From Halicephalobus mephisto (taxonomy: Eukaryota > Nematoda > Chromadorea > Rhabditida > Panagrolaimidae), in contig SWDT01000141.1 in the NCBI GenBank assembly GCA_009193035.1, positions 1-64,000 of the forward strand: DNA of 64,000 nt, read 5' to 3'. The notes under the pieces were generated by a model that was given only the letters and a program-made list of their open reading frames with translations, made no database searches and was not told the DNA's origin. This document shows positions 12,090 to 23,429 of this stretch, one piece after another; position 1 is the stretch's first letter; every line of letters begins with the position of its first letter. A program made the position numbers and the translations under genes.

Positions 12090-12670
12090 TCCAACTTTTT
12101 TCTCACTTGCCAAGCACCTTCTACTCCCCCTCCCCTGACCGCCTTCTCCTTGTATTTTCTTCTTAGCTCCTTTTTAACTGTCTTCAATTTTCTTCCTCAA
12201 CCATCTTCTACTTTCTATCCTTAACTCCTTTCTATTCTTCCCCTCAGCTATCTTTAATTTTCTTCCTCAACCATCTCCTAGTTTCTATCCTTAATCCCCT
12301 TCTATTCTCCCTTTTAACTGTCTTCAATTTTCTTCCTTAGCCATCTTCTACTTTCTATTCTTAACTCCTTTCTATTCTCCCCCTTAGCTATCTTCAATTT
12401 TCCTCCTTAATCATTTCCTAGTTTCTATCCTTAACTCATTTCTATCTCCCTTTCAACTATCTTTAATTTTCCTCCTTAGCTGTCTTTCACTTTTTCTCCT
12501 GAACTCTTCTTATGCTTTTCTCCTTTAACTTTCTCTCCTTCAACTATCCTCTACTTTCCTTCTTAGCCATCTTCCATCTTTTACCCTCAACTCTCCTTGT
12601 ACTTTTCTCTTCTTAACCCCTTTCTACTCTCCCCTAACTCCTCTCCGTGCTGCTCCCTCCCCTATCTTGT
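12090..12670. repeat. polypyrimidine tandem array
   Basis: About nine units of roughly 60 bp (for example TCTTCAATTTTCTTCCTC, TTTCTATCCTTAACTCC). The plus strand is almost entirely C and T with scattered A, and lacks G over long stretches. Such mirror-like purine/pyrimidine tracts can form triplex DNA; here that is inference. The plus-strand frame at its left edge is a by-product. Confidence 0.8.
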
Positions 12671-13234
12671 CCTTGAAAACCATAAAATCTACAGTACTCT
12701 TCAAAAAGACCTAAATTCGAAAATATTTTAATCAAGATTATTTAAAACTTATTTTTTCACAAAAATTACAATTAAGGACTTTTGCAGTTTTTCATCAAGG
12801 ATACGATAATGATTTTTCTAATTTCATTTTTTTCATTTAAATTTAAATTAATTTCTAAAATTTAAATTTGAATAATTCAATAAAGAAATTTCGGGAGTTT
12901 TCTTAGTCAAGAATCTATCTAAAAATAAATTTCACAATAAAACAAATATCCATTAACCTTCAATCTACAGTACACCATTTAACTTTCCCTTCTAGAACCA
13001 TTCCCTCTATCCAGTTTCCTATCCAAAAATCCTATATTATAAAATTTCAAAAAACCCACAAAAAAACAAACTATTACTTCCAAAAAACAAATTCAAAAAT
13101 CCACTTACCATATCCCCAAACCCAATCCAAAACCACTATATCCACCAATACTCAAAAATCAACAATTTTCCAATTCCAAAACTTCCATTTCTCCATCTAA
13201 AACCATAAAAATACAAAAATAGGTGTCACAATTC
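12671..13234. other. intergenic, nothing recognised
   Basis: AC-rich sequence downstream of the CCCH gene. No coding frame or repeat unit is supported. Confidence 0.5.
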
Positions 13235-13240
13235 TTTATT
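13235..13240 (-). terminator. poly(A) signal of the CCCH gene
   Basis: AATAAA on the minus strand about 360 bp past the stop at 13598. It implies a long 3' UTR, a usual site of post-transcriptional control for CCCH proteins. Confidence 0.5.
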
Positions 13241-13597
13241 TTTCTCATTTGCACATTTTTATACAGCATCGGCGCGCTACAAAAGACAAAACTGCAAAAT
13301 CCTAGAATGCATGACTGACAATAATATATTAGTCCAGGAAAGACAGGGAGCTTTAAGAAATGAAAGACATAATTAAAGTCTTATTATATGATGCTCGACC
13401 AACGCATACTTCAGAGGGACTAATGCGCGGCCGGTACACAATTAACTAACGTAAACAATAACAAAAAAAACACACCTGCATAAGTTATGGTTAGTGGTTA
13501 GAAAAGAAATAATACAGTTCTGTAGGATATTTGGGGGAAAGGGGTTAGTAAATTCGGTTAGATAAGACAACAATAACAGAAAACATCAACGAAAAAC

Positions 13598-15119
13598 TCA
13601 CAAGTCCAACACTTTCGCAATATTTTGAGCAAATTGTTCAGTGTGGAACATATTATATCCATCAACATCCTTCTTACTTACAGCACACGGTGTAGCCATC
13701 TCATTACTAACATCCGATTGCGTACGTGGAGGTCTTTTTTGGAAGAATTTTGGGGTTGAAACCGTATCTTCTTCAGGATAAAATACATCATTACTAAAAA
13801 AACAAAAATTATCAAATCATAAAATCCAAAAATCCCTTACTTTTTAACATCCAAAGGAGATGAATCCGATCCAACATTAATTGCAGACCAAACACCACTT
13901 GTAGATTCCGTTGAAGCATTAGAAAATGGAGAAATACTAGAATGCCGACTATTAGGCATACTGTGAGTTTGATTCAACTTAGCATTTTGTTCTTCCAACA
14001 CATGGTCATACGCAATAGAACTTGAATGAGACCTTTGCAATTCTGCCAATTGACGTGCTAAATGATATGCCAATTGATCCTCTGTCATTCCAAGTGCAGC
14101 ACCAGATTTTTTAGCCGCAGCAGCAGCAGCACGTGCAGCAACACGTAATTCTTCTTCTTTGACTTCTGGTGATCCTACTGCTCGTTCTTGTCTTGCCATT
14201 TCCATAATACATCTACCATCATCTTTACGATAAAATCCAGGTGCTTCCAATGGCCAAGATGGATGTGGACGACTAGAATTTGATGAAATAGGTTGAGCAG
14301 ATGAACTAAACATAGGAGGACCAATTTGATGAGAAGAATCAAATGGCTTCAATGGAGAATGATTGCCACTAGACAACGGCGGTAAACTTTGTGGTTGAGA
14401 AGAACTAGAAAAAGGCACCATACCAACAGATTGTCTTACAATCTGCTGTGCAATCTAAATAATTAATCAATAAATATACCAAAAAACAAAAAACTTACTG
14501 CACTTTGACGATATTTAGCCGAATTAGCAGGATCTGGATGTATAAACAAACAACGGTTTCCATATGGACAAATCCCTGTAGTTGTATACTTATCACAAAG
14601 TTTCGTTTTATATTTCAATGAATTTCTTATTGGAAATTTCGCTGGCCTCAATTCTCCAGTTCCATGTGCAAATTTACAATCAGCTCCAAACGAACAACGT
14701 TGAGATTCCAACCATGCTTGGCACATTACTGTTTTATATGCATCAGGTCTAGGTTGTTTTCTAGAAGTGTTAAATGCTGAATTGCTCCTCAAAGCAGGAT
14801 GAACACTAAAACTAAATTTCCTTCTAAAAAACAAATTAAATAAAAATCCAAACCTGTGAATTTCTGGATTTATATATTGTGTCAAATCACCATCAATAGG
14901 TGGAACATTTTCAGTTGTAGAGCCTTCGCTCATAAATCCATCTTGAATCATCAAAGAATTATCTTGATTAGACATAGGTTGGTTAGTATATGAATATCCT
15001 GGGCCATAGTCATACATCATCGTTGGGTCCATCAACTGATTACCTCTAATAAGAGGATTGATATATTCAAAAGGTTGAAAAGGTGGAGGGACTTGACCGA
15101 GACCTTGAGATGACGACAT
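13598..15119 (-). CDS. tandem CCCH zinc-finger RNA-binding protein (ccch-1/TIS11-like)
   Basis: Exons (minus) 14854-15119, 14499-14823, 13841-14454 and 13598-13793 join in phase to 466 residues. Two fingers with exact C-X8-C-X5-C-X3-H spacing lie at residues 123-142 and 165-184, each preceded by YKT[KV][LM]C as in tristetraprolin/TIS11 proteins, which bind AU-rich elements in 3' UTRs. The second finger (DKYTTTG.CPYG) closely resembles, from memory, the C. elegans CCCH-1 group. The N-terminus is Pro/Asn/Tyr-rich, and the C-terminal half is Ser/Gln/Ala-rich and probably disordered. A TTTTTTAG acceptor lies 6 bp before the ATG, consistent with trans-splicing or a 5' intron. Expected to act on mRNA stability or translation in the cytoplasm. 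Confidence 0.85.
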
Positions 15120-15127
15120 ATGGCTCT

Positions 15128-16480
15128 AAAAAACATTATTTAAAACATAAAAAAACACGAAAAAATTTGAATAAAAATTCCAAAAAAATCAATATAATCA
15201 ATTTAAAAAAAAAGTCTGCAAAGTTAAATACACTTTCAAGGATTTGTCTCCCCCGCTAGCTCCAACCGGAATCAATGCTTTCTCTACGCCAAAATTTAAA
15301 AACGATTCACTTTCAATTTTCCTGATTTCCTTTTTTGTGGGTCAGAGAGAAAGGAGTCTCACCGATATCCCAATCTCAAGGAATCGACAGACAAGCGAAA
15401 GGAAAGCGAAAGTTCTCCCCGGCGATATTGCCGACGGGCATTGTTTCAGATTCTCTTGCGCACACACATGCATTTGGAGGGCAAGGCAAAGAGGAAACTC
15501 GAAAATGAAAGTGAAATGCATACACGCTGGAACGGATCCTGAAAGATCAAATCCTGCTGAAACTTTTAGATCCACATCTTCTGAAGAACCGAAACGACGC
15601 CCGCTGGTCGCTTGTAAGAAGGAAAGACCAAAAATAAAGAAACACATCGCGGCCTTGTCCTTTTCGAGGGTTCATCAGCTGGTGTAAATCCACAACCATG
15701 TAAAAAAATTAAAGTCTAGAAATTTCAGAGAAAAACCACATCCAGTCATCGGTATACTAATCAATAACTACAAAGGGATCTGATATAAAACTAAAACCGA
15801 AAAACCAAGTTATAAAAGTGATTTTAGGACAGAACTGGATATCTATCAACAGCTAATATATAAACTAGTAACTACGACTCGAAGGATTTGGTGTAAATAA
15901 TACAAAAATTTAAAAAAGCATAAACTATAAGGAAAAAAGCGAATTTAGGCCAAAATCACACGTTAAGATTCGATATATCAACCAGCAATTTCAACTCGAA
16001 CTGTGGTATCAAGAATACAAAATTAGACACAAAACAGAAAAGGGTCAATTATAAAGCGCCTTTAGCGAAAAATCATGCATCCATTAAATTCGATATATGA
16101 ATCGAAACCGATAACTAAGTGGATCTGGTTTGCCACCTCAAAAAAAGACTAAAAATAGCCCTTTTGAAGGCGAAAATGAAACACTTGCTCAGACGGATAC
16201 GCAAACACGGAGTCTACTCCAAGGGGAGCGTCAATGGATCTGCGACAACAGTCAATGTCTCTTCAAAGAAGAAAGTGAAAAAGTGGACATTATTATCGCG
16301 ATTTTGACCAAAAAGAATACTTGCAATGAACTTGAATTTGAAGATTTTTCATAAATTGAAACGATTTAAAAGGGATAAACAAAGAAAAGCACGCAGAATC
16401 AACCTCGAAAACAGAAACCAGCTTGAATGAAAGAAAAAATAAAAAGTTAATGTGGAAATATAGCCCAGAGCGAGAGAGAA
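15128..16480. other. upstream region of the CCCH gene
   Basis: Less AT-rich than its surroundings, particularly 15340-15660. Open frames exist on both strands (147 codons plus, 101 codons minus) but none has a domain or splice support. It probably holds the promoter and 5' untranslated sequence of the gene starting at 15119. Confidence 0.4.
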
Positions 16481-16489
16481 TGCGCGTGA

Positions 16490-16870
16490 GAAATTGACTG
16501 GTCAAATCTACTCTCAAATAATTTAACTGGTCAATTTCAACCTCAAAGTATTTAACTGGTCAGAATTACTCTCAAACCGAAATAATTCATCGAATCCACT
16601 GCTGAAACAATTTAACTGGTCGAAACTGTTATAGAAAAGATTTGACTGGTAAAAATTACTTATAAAATAATTTAACTGGTAGTTTTTCTATCAAAATGAT
16701 TTGACTGGTTAAAACTGCTTCTGAAACAACTTATCTGGTCAAAATTTCTTCACTAAAACGACTTAACTGGTCAAAATTTCTTCACTAAAATGACTTAACT
16801 GGTAAAATTTTCTCACTAAAACGACTTAACTGGTCAAAATTTCTTTACTAAAACGATTTAAATGTCCGAA
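16490..16870. repeat. tandem repeat TTTAACTGGTCAAAA
   Basis: About ten units of 40-45 bp, each with TTAACTGGTC. The same word (TTTGACTGGTCGACAAATGG) recurs in the mks-2 intron array at 45.59-46.08 kb. Confidence 0.8.
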
Positions 16871-17119
16871 AAATCAATTTTTTAAATAATAAATCCCCAA
16901 AACTATTATGAAATTATTTTTAATCAAATTTTTACCAAATATTCTTCATCACAACAGACATTTCTACCCAATAATATTTGTTTCAAACTGAAGACGAAAA
17001 AAATCGGGCCCATCTCTCGACCACCGTTCGGTTCCGGTGAATCCTGTTGATTCAGCTTATCCCGATTCCTTTAAGCTTTGTTTTCCAAAAAATTGAAATC
17101 CACACTTGCAAATCGACTT

Positions 17120-17125
17120 TTTATT
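17120..17125 (-). terminator. poly(A) signal of cox-15
   Basis: AATAAA on the minus strand 53 bp after the stop at 17178. Confidence 0.6.
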
Positions 17126-17177
17126 TGATAAATAATAAATATTCAACAAATCTATCATTTCCTAAGCTAGAAAACTA

Positions 17178-18402
17178 TCATTTCGGAATTCTTCGAATTT
17201 CCGAAGTCAACCACATGGCAAAAGTGATCAAAGCCATTGAACCACTTTGATGAAGAGCTGCTAACCAAACCGGAACATAATAAACCAAAGTGGTAATTCC
17301 CAAAATAGCTTGACTATATCCCACTATCATCAATCCATGCAATGCAATTCTAGCTCTTCTGTTCAATTTCATTCTTCTTCCAATTAACCATGTCATTGTT
17401 ATTGATCCAAGGGTCAAATATGCCAAATTCCTATGTAAAAATTGAGCTGTTACTTGATTTTCAAAAATATTCTTCCACATAGGTTCTTTTGACATCAAAT
17501 TTTCCGGAATCCATTTATCCGCATATTTCGGCCAAGAATTATACACAAGTCCAGCATCTAATCCAGCAACAAACGCTCCCATTATCGCTGTTGTAAAAAT
17601 CAACGTCTTCGATCCATGAGCAAAACCACGTAATTTCCCAATCTTTGCAATTTTCGAATGCTAAAAACACAATTAAAACAAAACAATTATCTACAAACCT
17701 TACATCATTTGGAACCAGGACATGAGACAAACCAGTCCAAAGATAAATCGAATAAAGAACAAAAGCCATTGTCAAATGCGTAGCTAATCTATATTGCGAA
17801 ACTCTAGGGACATCCTTGTCCGAGTTATTGCTCGGATCCAAGCCTGATTTAACCATCCACCATCCAATTCCGCCTTGAGCAACTAGCAAACCTCCAGCTA
17901 ACAGCATTCTCTTCTTCATTGCTTTTGTGAATCTACCTCTAGCCCAAAAATAAGCACAAGGAACAAGGAACGCGATTCCTATGGCTCTTCCCCACATCCT
18001 ATGCAGGTACTCCATCGTCCAGATAAATTTAAATTCATTCAGACTCATGTCTTCTCCTCCTTTGAACTTGTATTCCGGAAATTGTTTATATTTTTCAAAT
18101 TCTTCTTCCCATTCCTTGTTGTTAAATGGTGGTTTCATAGTTTTGAAAAGATCCCAATTAACCATACTTAATCCTGATTCTGTCAATCTCGTCACTCCTC
18201 CTAAAGCCACAGCTCCATAAGTCATTCCTGCACATCCAAGCAACCAGAATCCAATGATTTTCCTCGATTTATTTGCTGCCGATCCATCGAGAAGCGATTC
18301 ACCTAGAAATCTCTTCGATTCCACCACTATGTTCTGATATATCTTCGGGACTTGTTGGACAGATTTGATGAAAGTCGTCGATTTCGAAATCCTCGACAGC
18401 AT
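17178..18402 (-). CDS. cox-15: COX15, haem A synthase
   Basis: Exons 17704-18402 and 17178-17660 join in phase to 393 residues. COX15 is an inner-mitochondrial-membrane enzyme that oxidises haem O to haem A for cytochrome c oxidase. The four conserved haem-ligand histidines are visible: H134 (EYLHRMWGR), H209 (ATHLTM), H309 (QFLHRN) and H370 (ALHQSG), along with GGVTRLTESGLSM and hydrophobic segments typical of the eight-helix fold. The start at 18402 follows GATTTTCAG directly and opens a basic mitochondrial presequence. An in-frame ATG at 18453, also placed right after a TTTCTCAG acceptor, would add 17 residues. It sits 166 bp downstream of cchl-1 on the same strand, so it is probably the second gene of an operon. 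Confidence 0.95.
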
Positions 18403-18453
18403 CTGAAAATCACTTTCAACTTTAAAACCAAACAAAAAGCATCGAAAGGACAT

Positions 18454-18491
18454 CCTGAGAAATAGAATCTGAAAAGAATTAAACATTTATT
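18454..18491 (-). promoter_or_regulatory. operon-type processing region between cchl-1 and cox-15
   Basis: On the minus strand an AATAAA (18486-18491) is followed within about 10 bp by CTTTTCAG (18469-18476), then by TTTCTCAG before the ATG at 18453. Poly(A) formation closely followed by a trans-splice acceptor is the arrangement seen in nematode operons that use SL2-type leaders. The operon reading is inference. Confidence 0.65.
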
Positions 18492-18568
18492 TCCTAACGG
18501 TCATGATCTACTTTCTAGTCTATCCATATTTGGAGCAAAATCAAAAATAAAGATACTTCCGGGATCAC

Positions 18569-19548
18569 TCAAGACTGATGATTTTCTGCCGGTGGAATAG
18601 GGAGTTTCGGCGCAAGCCCTAGGGTCTCATACTTGAAGCGCCAGTAAGAAACGACCATTCTATCCCAAATGTTCTGAGCATCAGTCATCGCAGGACGAAC
18701 ATCGAGAACAGTGAACAGTTTGCTTTGGGGATCCACAGCACCACCGTCGTAATAATCAATGATGTATCTTACTTCCCTTTGACCACATCGATCGACGATC
18801 CAATCATGGCGGTCAAATGGCAGTTCGTAACCGAGCCAATTACGGAATCTGGCACGAGGGGAAATGTTCTTGGCATCGCCTTTGAAGCTTTTAAGTTTCG
18901 GGCAGTCGCATTCCCTGAAATGATGGCATTTAGCTCAGCGAGCAAGGAAATTAAACATACGGATGAAGCAAATTTTCCCATTTGAGAACCTCCTTCCACG
19001 CTTCTTCGTTATTGGCATTGTGGATTCTGATAATGTTCTCCATATCTGTTTCTGACAGCTGATCTTCTTGCCATCTCCAGCCCTTTCTCAACATGGCGTT
19101 CCAGAACATTTGAGGAGACGGATATTCCCAAGTTTCGCCTTTGTCGGACTGAGCTTTCGGGATCGTCGATTTTTCTCTGCTTGTGGACAAGGGAAATGGC
19201 TGATCAGGAGCAGGTCTTTGGTTCGGCGGAGGCATCTGAAGACAAACAATCAATGCCACTGGGTTTCAAAAAGTGACTTACAGCATTAAGAGGATCGATT
19301 ACGTCATTCTTCATCGCAACTGCACCTGATGACGGACATTCGCTGACGTAAGTGGCTCCATGTTTCGAAGGACATCCGCCAGAATTCACTGTCGACAAAG
19401 CGGCTTGTACTAGTTTCTTGTCCATTTGGCCATCAGCATGAACAGGACATCTTGAATCCTGAAATAGGGTTGTAAAAATCCAGATTATATATGAAATTCT
19501 AAAACTAACCTGTTTTGGACTTGCTTCTGATGATTGCTGATTCCCCAT
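18569..19548 (-). CDS. cchl-1: holocytochrome c-type synthase (cytochrome c haem lyase)
   Basis: Exons 19510-19548, 19282-19458, 18961-19235 and 18569-18914 join in phase to 278 residues. The enzyme attaches haem covalently to cytochromes c and c1 in the mitochondrial intermembrane space. Seen: three N-terminal Cys-Pro motifs (C17, C42, C54), the block [31 protein letters not shown], the haem-ligand histidine H144 in IRIHNANNE, and [16 protein letters not shown]. The last intron is only 46 bp. The ATG at 19548 lies 15 bp after a CTTTGCAG acceptor (about 19564-19571), so it is likely trans-spliced. From memory, C. elegans cchl-1 and cox-15 are also neighbours (T06D8), so both order and function are conserved. 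Confidence 0.95.
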
Positions 19549-19571
19549 AACAGGAGGTATGTTCTGCAAAG

Positions 19572-20139
19572 TTTTGTAAATCAGAAATCCTCGAGATAGC
19601 TATGTTCGAAAAAGAGGGAAAAACAAAACGAAGAAAAAGCCGGAGAGGGAAAGGTTCGAGAACGAAAGCCGCAGGTTGCGGGAAACTTTGTCGCAGCCAA
19701 GACAAAAGAGAAATGTTTAGAATTTTTTAATTTTTGAATATTATTTTTATTTTTGTTGATTTCACCTTTGTTTTAGTGTTTATTTGTCATTTAAAGAATT
19801 TCCGATATATTGAGCATCAATTTTATGCTAATTAGCTGGAATTGAAGGATTTATGCGGATCCGAAGACGTTACTGAGGTGATGTAACTTTTTAGGATTCT
19901 GGATTTCCCGTTCTTTATCCATTTAATTCCCCAGAATTATTCTTTAATCATCACTAGAATGATGGATATAATTATGTGGTGAGTTAATTTACCTGATTTT
20001 TATATATGAATAGTGATTTTAGTCGGGATTACGAAACTGCATCCGGTAGTTCCGTGAACTACGGATAGGAGCCTTTTTATTACTTGACTATTCCTAATTG
20101 TTCTAGAAATCTCAACTATGGTTCAGAGATGAATTCCAG
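19572..20139. other. intergenic, upstream of cchl-1
   Basis: Probable cchl-1 promoter region; 19600-19700 is purine-rich. No coding feature is supported. Confidence 0.4.
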
Positions 20140-20301
20140 ATGTTTAAGAGGGTCGCAGTCACATTTTGGACATCAAAGGCATTGTCAATTGCTATCATGA
20201 GGTGGCAAATGGATTGTCCAAGTTACTATGAAGTTTACCAAAGTCCCCATAAGAACGAAATATTCTCCAAAGGCAACTTCGACTTCTCCCACAGGTCCTG
20301 A
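20140..20301 (+). CDS. possible small ORF, 53 residues
   Basis: An open frame starting right after an ATTCCAG acceptor-like site. Its composition is unlike the AT-rich surroundings (mixed codons, Trp, Cys, Tyr; motif MRWQMDCPSYYEVY). Without the upstream ATG the frame still reads back a few codons, so it could be an exon. I do not recognise the product. No poly(A) signal or second exon was established. Confidence 0.3.
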   Translation: MFKRVAVTFWTSKALSIAIMRWQMDCPSYYEVYQSPHKNEIFSKGNFDFSHRS

Positions 20302-20904
20302 AGTGTCCAGTGACTGAATTGGATTCCTTATAATTCTGATCTGAGTTCGATGTGAAATAGGGTAGTCCTGGTTATTTCCGATTTTTTATCTTTTTGCAAA
20401 CCTCTTCGCCGATGAAATATCAAGTAAATTAACCAGTTATAGTCCTTTTTTATGGTGGATTAGCTCTCTATTTTAAACTTTAATTCAGATTACAGTATCT
20501 ATGTTTCAACTCTAGTAAACAATTCGAGATAAATCTAATTATTTTTTTGAAGTCAGACATGATTCATAAGTTACGTCTTAACACGAGAAATTATAATTTT
20601 AACTTCGAATTCTGACTCTCGAATTTGGTAATACAACGTACGGTATTCTGTTTTATCAAAGTTGATCAAATTTCGAAATTGGAATTTGGATTTTCCGTCT
20701 TAAGAAACATTTATGGATTTTTTAATTTTAAAAATATGTTTTATCTAATTGATAATTGAAAATTAGCTGGATTTTTCGAAGTCAAACATGACTCATAAGT
20801 TTTATCTTAACACGAAAAATTAGAATTTCGAACTTTAATGGTTGACTTTGACAGGACGAAGTTGGGACGTCAAGAACCTTGGATACGCACGACATTTGAA
20901 ATAT
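20302..20904. other. intergenic with a repeated motif
   Basis: Two related blocks, near 20555-20620 and 20780-20850, share CATAAGTTACGTCTTAACACG-like sequence, a member of the CGTGTYGRGAC word family. Otherwise nothing is recognised. Confidence 0.4.
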
Positions 20905-21964
20905 TTACGAATAAACTGCTGAAATTACTCTGGTGTTGAATTGTCGGAGATCCTTGATAGGTCTGCAACAGATATAGGAGAATATCAGCCTTCGATAGGG
21001 TGTGACGAAGAAGAGAACAGATAACGAATTCCCCGTAGGAATCCAAGAGAGTCCGATGCTGGCACAGCTGGTCAGAACTGCGACTTCAAGAGAATCGATG
21101 TAAACAGCAACAACGAGACTCGAGAGGGGCAAGACGGCCGTGAAAATAGGGATGATGGCTTGAGTGGTGAGGATTCTGTTGAGTTGCTTCTGAGTGTCCC
21201 TTACGTGGTGCTTCTGGAGAGCCATGTATTTCCTCATGTGTTTGTAGACTTGAATATTGCACCAGATGATGACTGTATACGACCCGAAAGTAATGACACT
21301 TAGCCAGACTATGTGGACGTAAAGAATCCAACTGCTCTGGAAATGGCTATTGGATTAGACTCTTGAGGGAAATCTACCCTTTTCAGTAACCCTGTCGTCC
21401 TCACTTTCCCGTCATCGTCAGCCAAGAATCTCAAATGCTCGGCCATCTGAAGGTCTTCTTCGGTGGCGACGAAGTAAGTAGAGAAAACGATGATACAGAA
21501 GATTACTGTAGCGAGTGCAGAAATACCAAGATACTTGAGTTGGTCGAGTACGGTGAATGGTTTGTTCAGACAGAGGACCTGGTATCGGAATACTGTAGCC
21601 ACTGGGACGCTGGTTATGCTGAAGATGAGAGCAAAGGTCCAGAACTGGTACAGTATCTGACCGACGAACGGGGTCGCTTTCCTGAAGAAGCCGTTCATCA
21701 AATAATATTCGGCTTCTTTGTCCACTAGTATGATCTGCAGTATTTTTTCACTTTTAGTCACAAAATTGAACTTACCGGCTTTACAATGAACGTGGAAATT
21801 GCCAAGTAAACGTCCACCAAGCAAGTCTGAAGTAGGATCCTACTGTATTTCTTCATTCCTTCGATTTTGACGTTGAAAATCAGCCAGATCAAAAGTGTGT
21901 TGATGGAGAGGCCGACAGTAGTAGCTATGTAGTCGTTGATTCTGTTGATTTCTCTCAGATTCAT
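20905..21964 (-). CDS. serpentine 7TM chemoreceptor (STR/SRD-like)
   Basis: Exons 21776-21964, 21405-21734 and 20905-21336 join in phase to 316 residues. The length and seven hydrophobic segments fit nematode chemoreceptors expressed in sensory neurons. Segments seen include the first helix (residues about 13-33), FIVKP at the end of TM2, the Trp/Phe-rich stretch FWTFALIFSITSVP, WLSVITFGSYTVIIW, and TM6/TM7 with IPIFTAVLP and SVLFFVTPYRR. The C-terminal FFVTPYRRLIF resembles the end of TM7 in the STR superfamily. Intron 2 uses AAA|GTGAGG and TTTCCAG|AGC; a downstream GT in the same intron breaks the frame and was rejected. The ligand is unknown, and the subfamily assignment is uncertain. Confidence 0.8.
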
Positions 21965-22104
21965 TTTTATCTACGATGTATAGAAAATTTAAGATAAACT
22001 TCATTATTGGTCCGGAACACGACGCAACTCCTACCACGGAACCCCTAAAGGTACAGTAACAGTTCGCATGAGGATTTTCAGCCATTTCGTAATCATTGGT
22101 TCAA

Positions 22105-22440
22105 AGATTTTTGAAATCACATCTAACTGGATGAAATCAACACGTAAGAGCTTCTGATTACGGTTTTTACATTATTTGGTCATAACTGAGTACAATCGAT
22201 GGCAGGATTGTAATCCAACGAAAGATTGATCATAACTGAATGTAATCAACATGTTTGGACCATATTTGTTTCTAGGTAAATAAATATTAGTACGTTGATT
22301 ACACTCAATTAGAATCAATCCTCCGTTGGATTGCAATCCTACCATCGATTGTATTCGGTTAGAATCAAATAACGTAAAAACTGTGATCAGAGGCTCTTAC
22401 GTGTTGATTCTATTCAATTAGATGTGATTTCAGAAAATCT
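22105..22440. mobile_element. foldback/MITE-like palindrome 1
   Basis: The two ends are long imperfect inverted repeats beginning AATCACATCTAAYTGGAT and continuing through AACACGTAAGAGC to near the centre at about 22260. No coding capacity. Related sequence (AATCGATGRCAATGATTGCA) forms a tandem array at 41.25-41.76 kb. Best read as a non-autonomous DNA transposon relic. Confidence 0.75.
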
Positions 22441-22518
22441 GTGTTTCGTAACAAGTTCAGTCCTAAGGATTTCCGGCTGTGCGAGAAATACCCCCGTCGA
22501 TATTTGTTCCCCTTTGAT

Positions 22519-22824
22519 TCTCGTTTTTTCGAAATTCTTTCTTTTAAATCAATGTTTTTCCTACTTAACTAAGATATTAAGTTGATTTAATTACCGAAAA
22601 AGAATATGAAAACGGAAAAAATTATATAAAGGTTACGAAATTGGAGGAGCATTTGTCGGGATGTACGGCCGGTGCTCCTTCTCTCTTTCGTAAGATTTAT
22701 TTCATTTATTTCGTTATATTAATTTTTTGCAGTTAAATCAACTTAATATCTTAGTTAAGTAGGAATAACACTGATTTAAAAAGAATTTCGAAATCAGTGA
22801 AAATTGAAAAGTAGAAAAACGAGG
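22519..22824. mobile_element. foldback/MITE-like palindrome 2
   Basis: Inverted arms with CCTACTTAACTAAGATATTA, followed by AAGTTGATTTAA, flank a GC-richer centre that has its own hairpin (GGAGCA...TGCTCC). A diverged half-copy appears at about 40310-40385. No coding capacity. Confidence 0.75.
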
Positions 22825-23265
22825 AGCAACTATTGTACAGCCGTGATTTCTCGAGAACGATTAATCCCATGAAAGTTTTGAAATCGTCTGAAGACGAATT
22901 TCTAGGACTTTTTAGAAACTTCCAGAATTCTAGATTTCAAAAGGAGAAGTTTTAATAGGATTCTGGAAGATTCTAAAAATTTCCATAAGATCAAAAAAAA
23001 ATTAGAAATTTTCGCGATATTTTGGAAATTTCCAAAAATTCTTAAATTTTGGTTTTCCGGATTTTTTATAGAATTATCTTTTATAAAAAATTAAACGAAC
23101 TGCTTCTGGCACTTTGAACTTGTGGAAAATAATTTTCGGTCTTTCACATTTTTCAGATCTCTGTTGCCAGTATAGTTGCGTGAAGGATAAAGGATATAAA
23201 AATTTCTTGTTTATTCAAAGAACAATAAAACTAAGCACAATAACAACCATATGTTAATTAACTAC
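22825..23265. other. AT-rich gap, nothing recognised
   Basis: No coding frame or ordered repeat is supported here. Confidence 0.4.
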
Positions 23266-23267
23266 AC

Positions 23268-23424
23268 ACAAAAAAGCGTAATTTTTGATCTCGTAACAAT
23301 TGCGAAATGTGACAAAAATGTGATATTTTTCATAAATATTTAACTTTTGTGACGAAAATTACAACTTAATAGTGATGATTTCTGTTTGTTACTGAACCAA
23401 AGATTACATTTTTTGTGTGTAGTC
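23268..23424. mobile_element. short TIR element, ACTACACACAAAAAA ends
   Basis: Begins ACTACACACAAAAAAGCGTA and ends TTTTTTGTGTGTAGT, a terminal inverted repeat around about 155 bp. The interior (TTTTGTGACGAAAATTAC) matches the element truncated at the right edge of the window (63905-64000). A non-coding, non-autonomous element. Confidence 0.7.
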
Positions 23425-23429
23425 AACAC

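Noticed and set aside
15244..15687. 147-codon plus-strand frame upstream of the CCCH gene
   Set aside because: No domain, no splice logic, and it overlaps the probable 5' region of a gene on the other strand.
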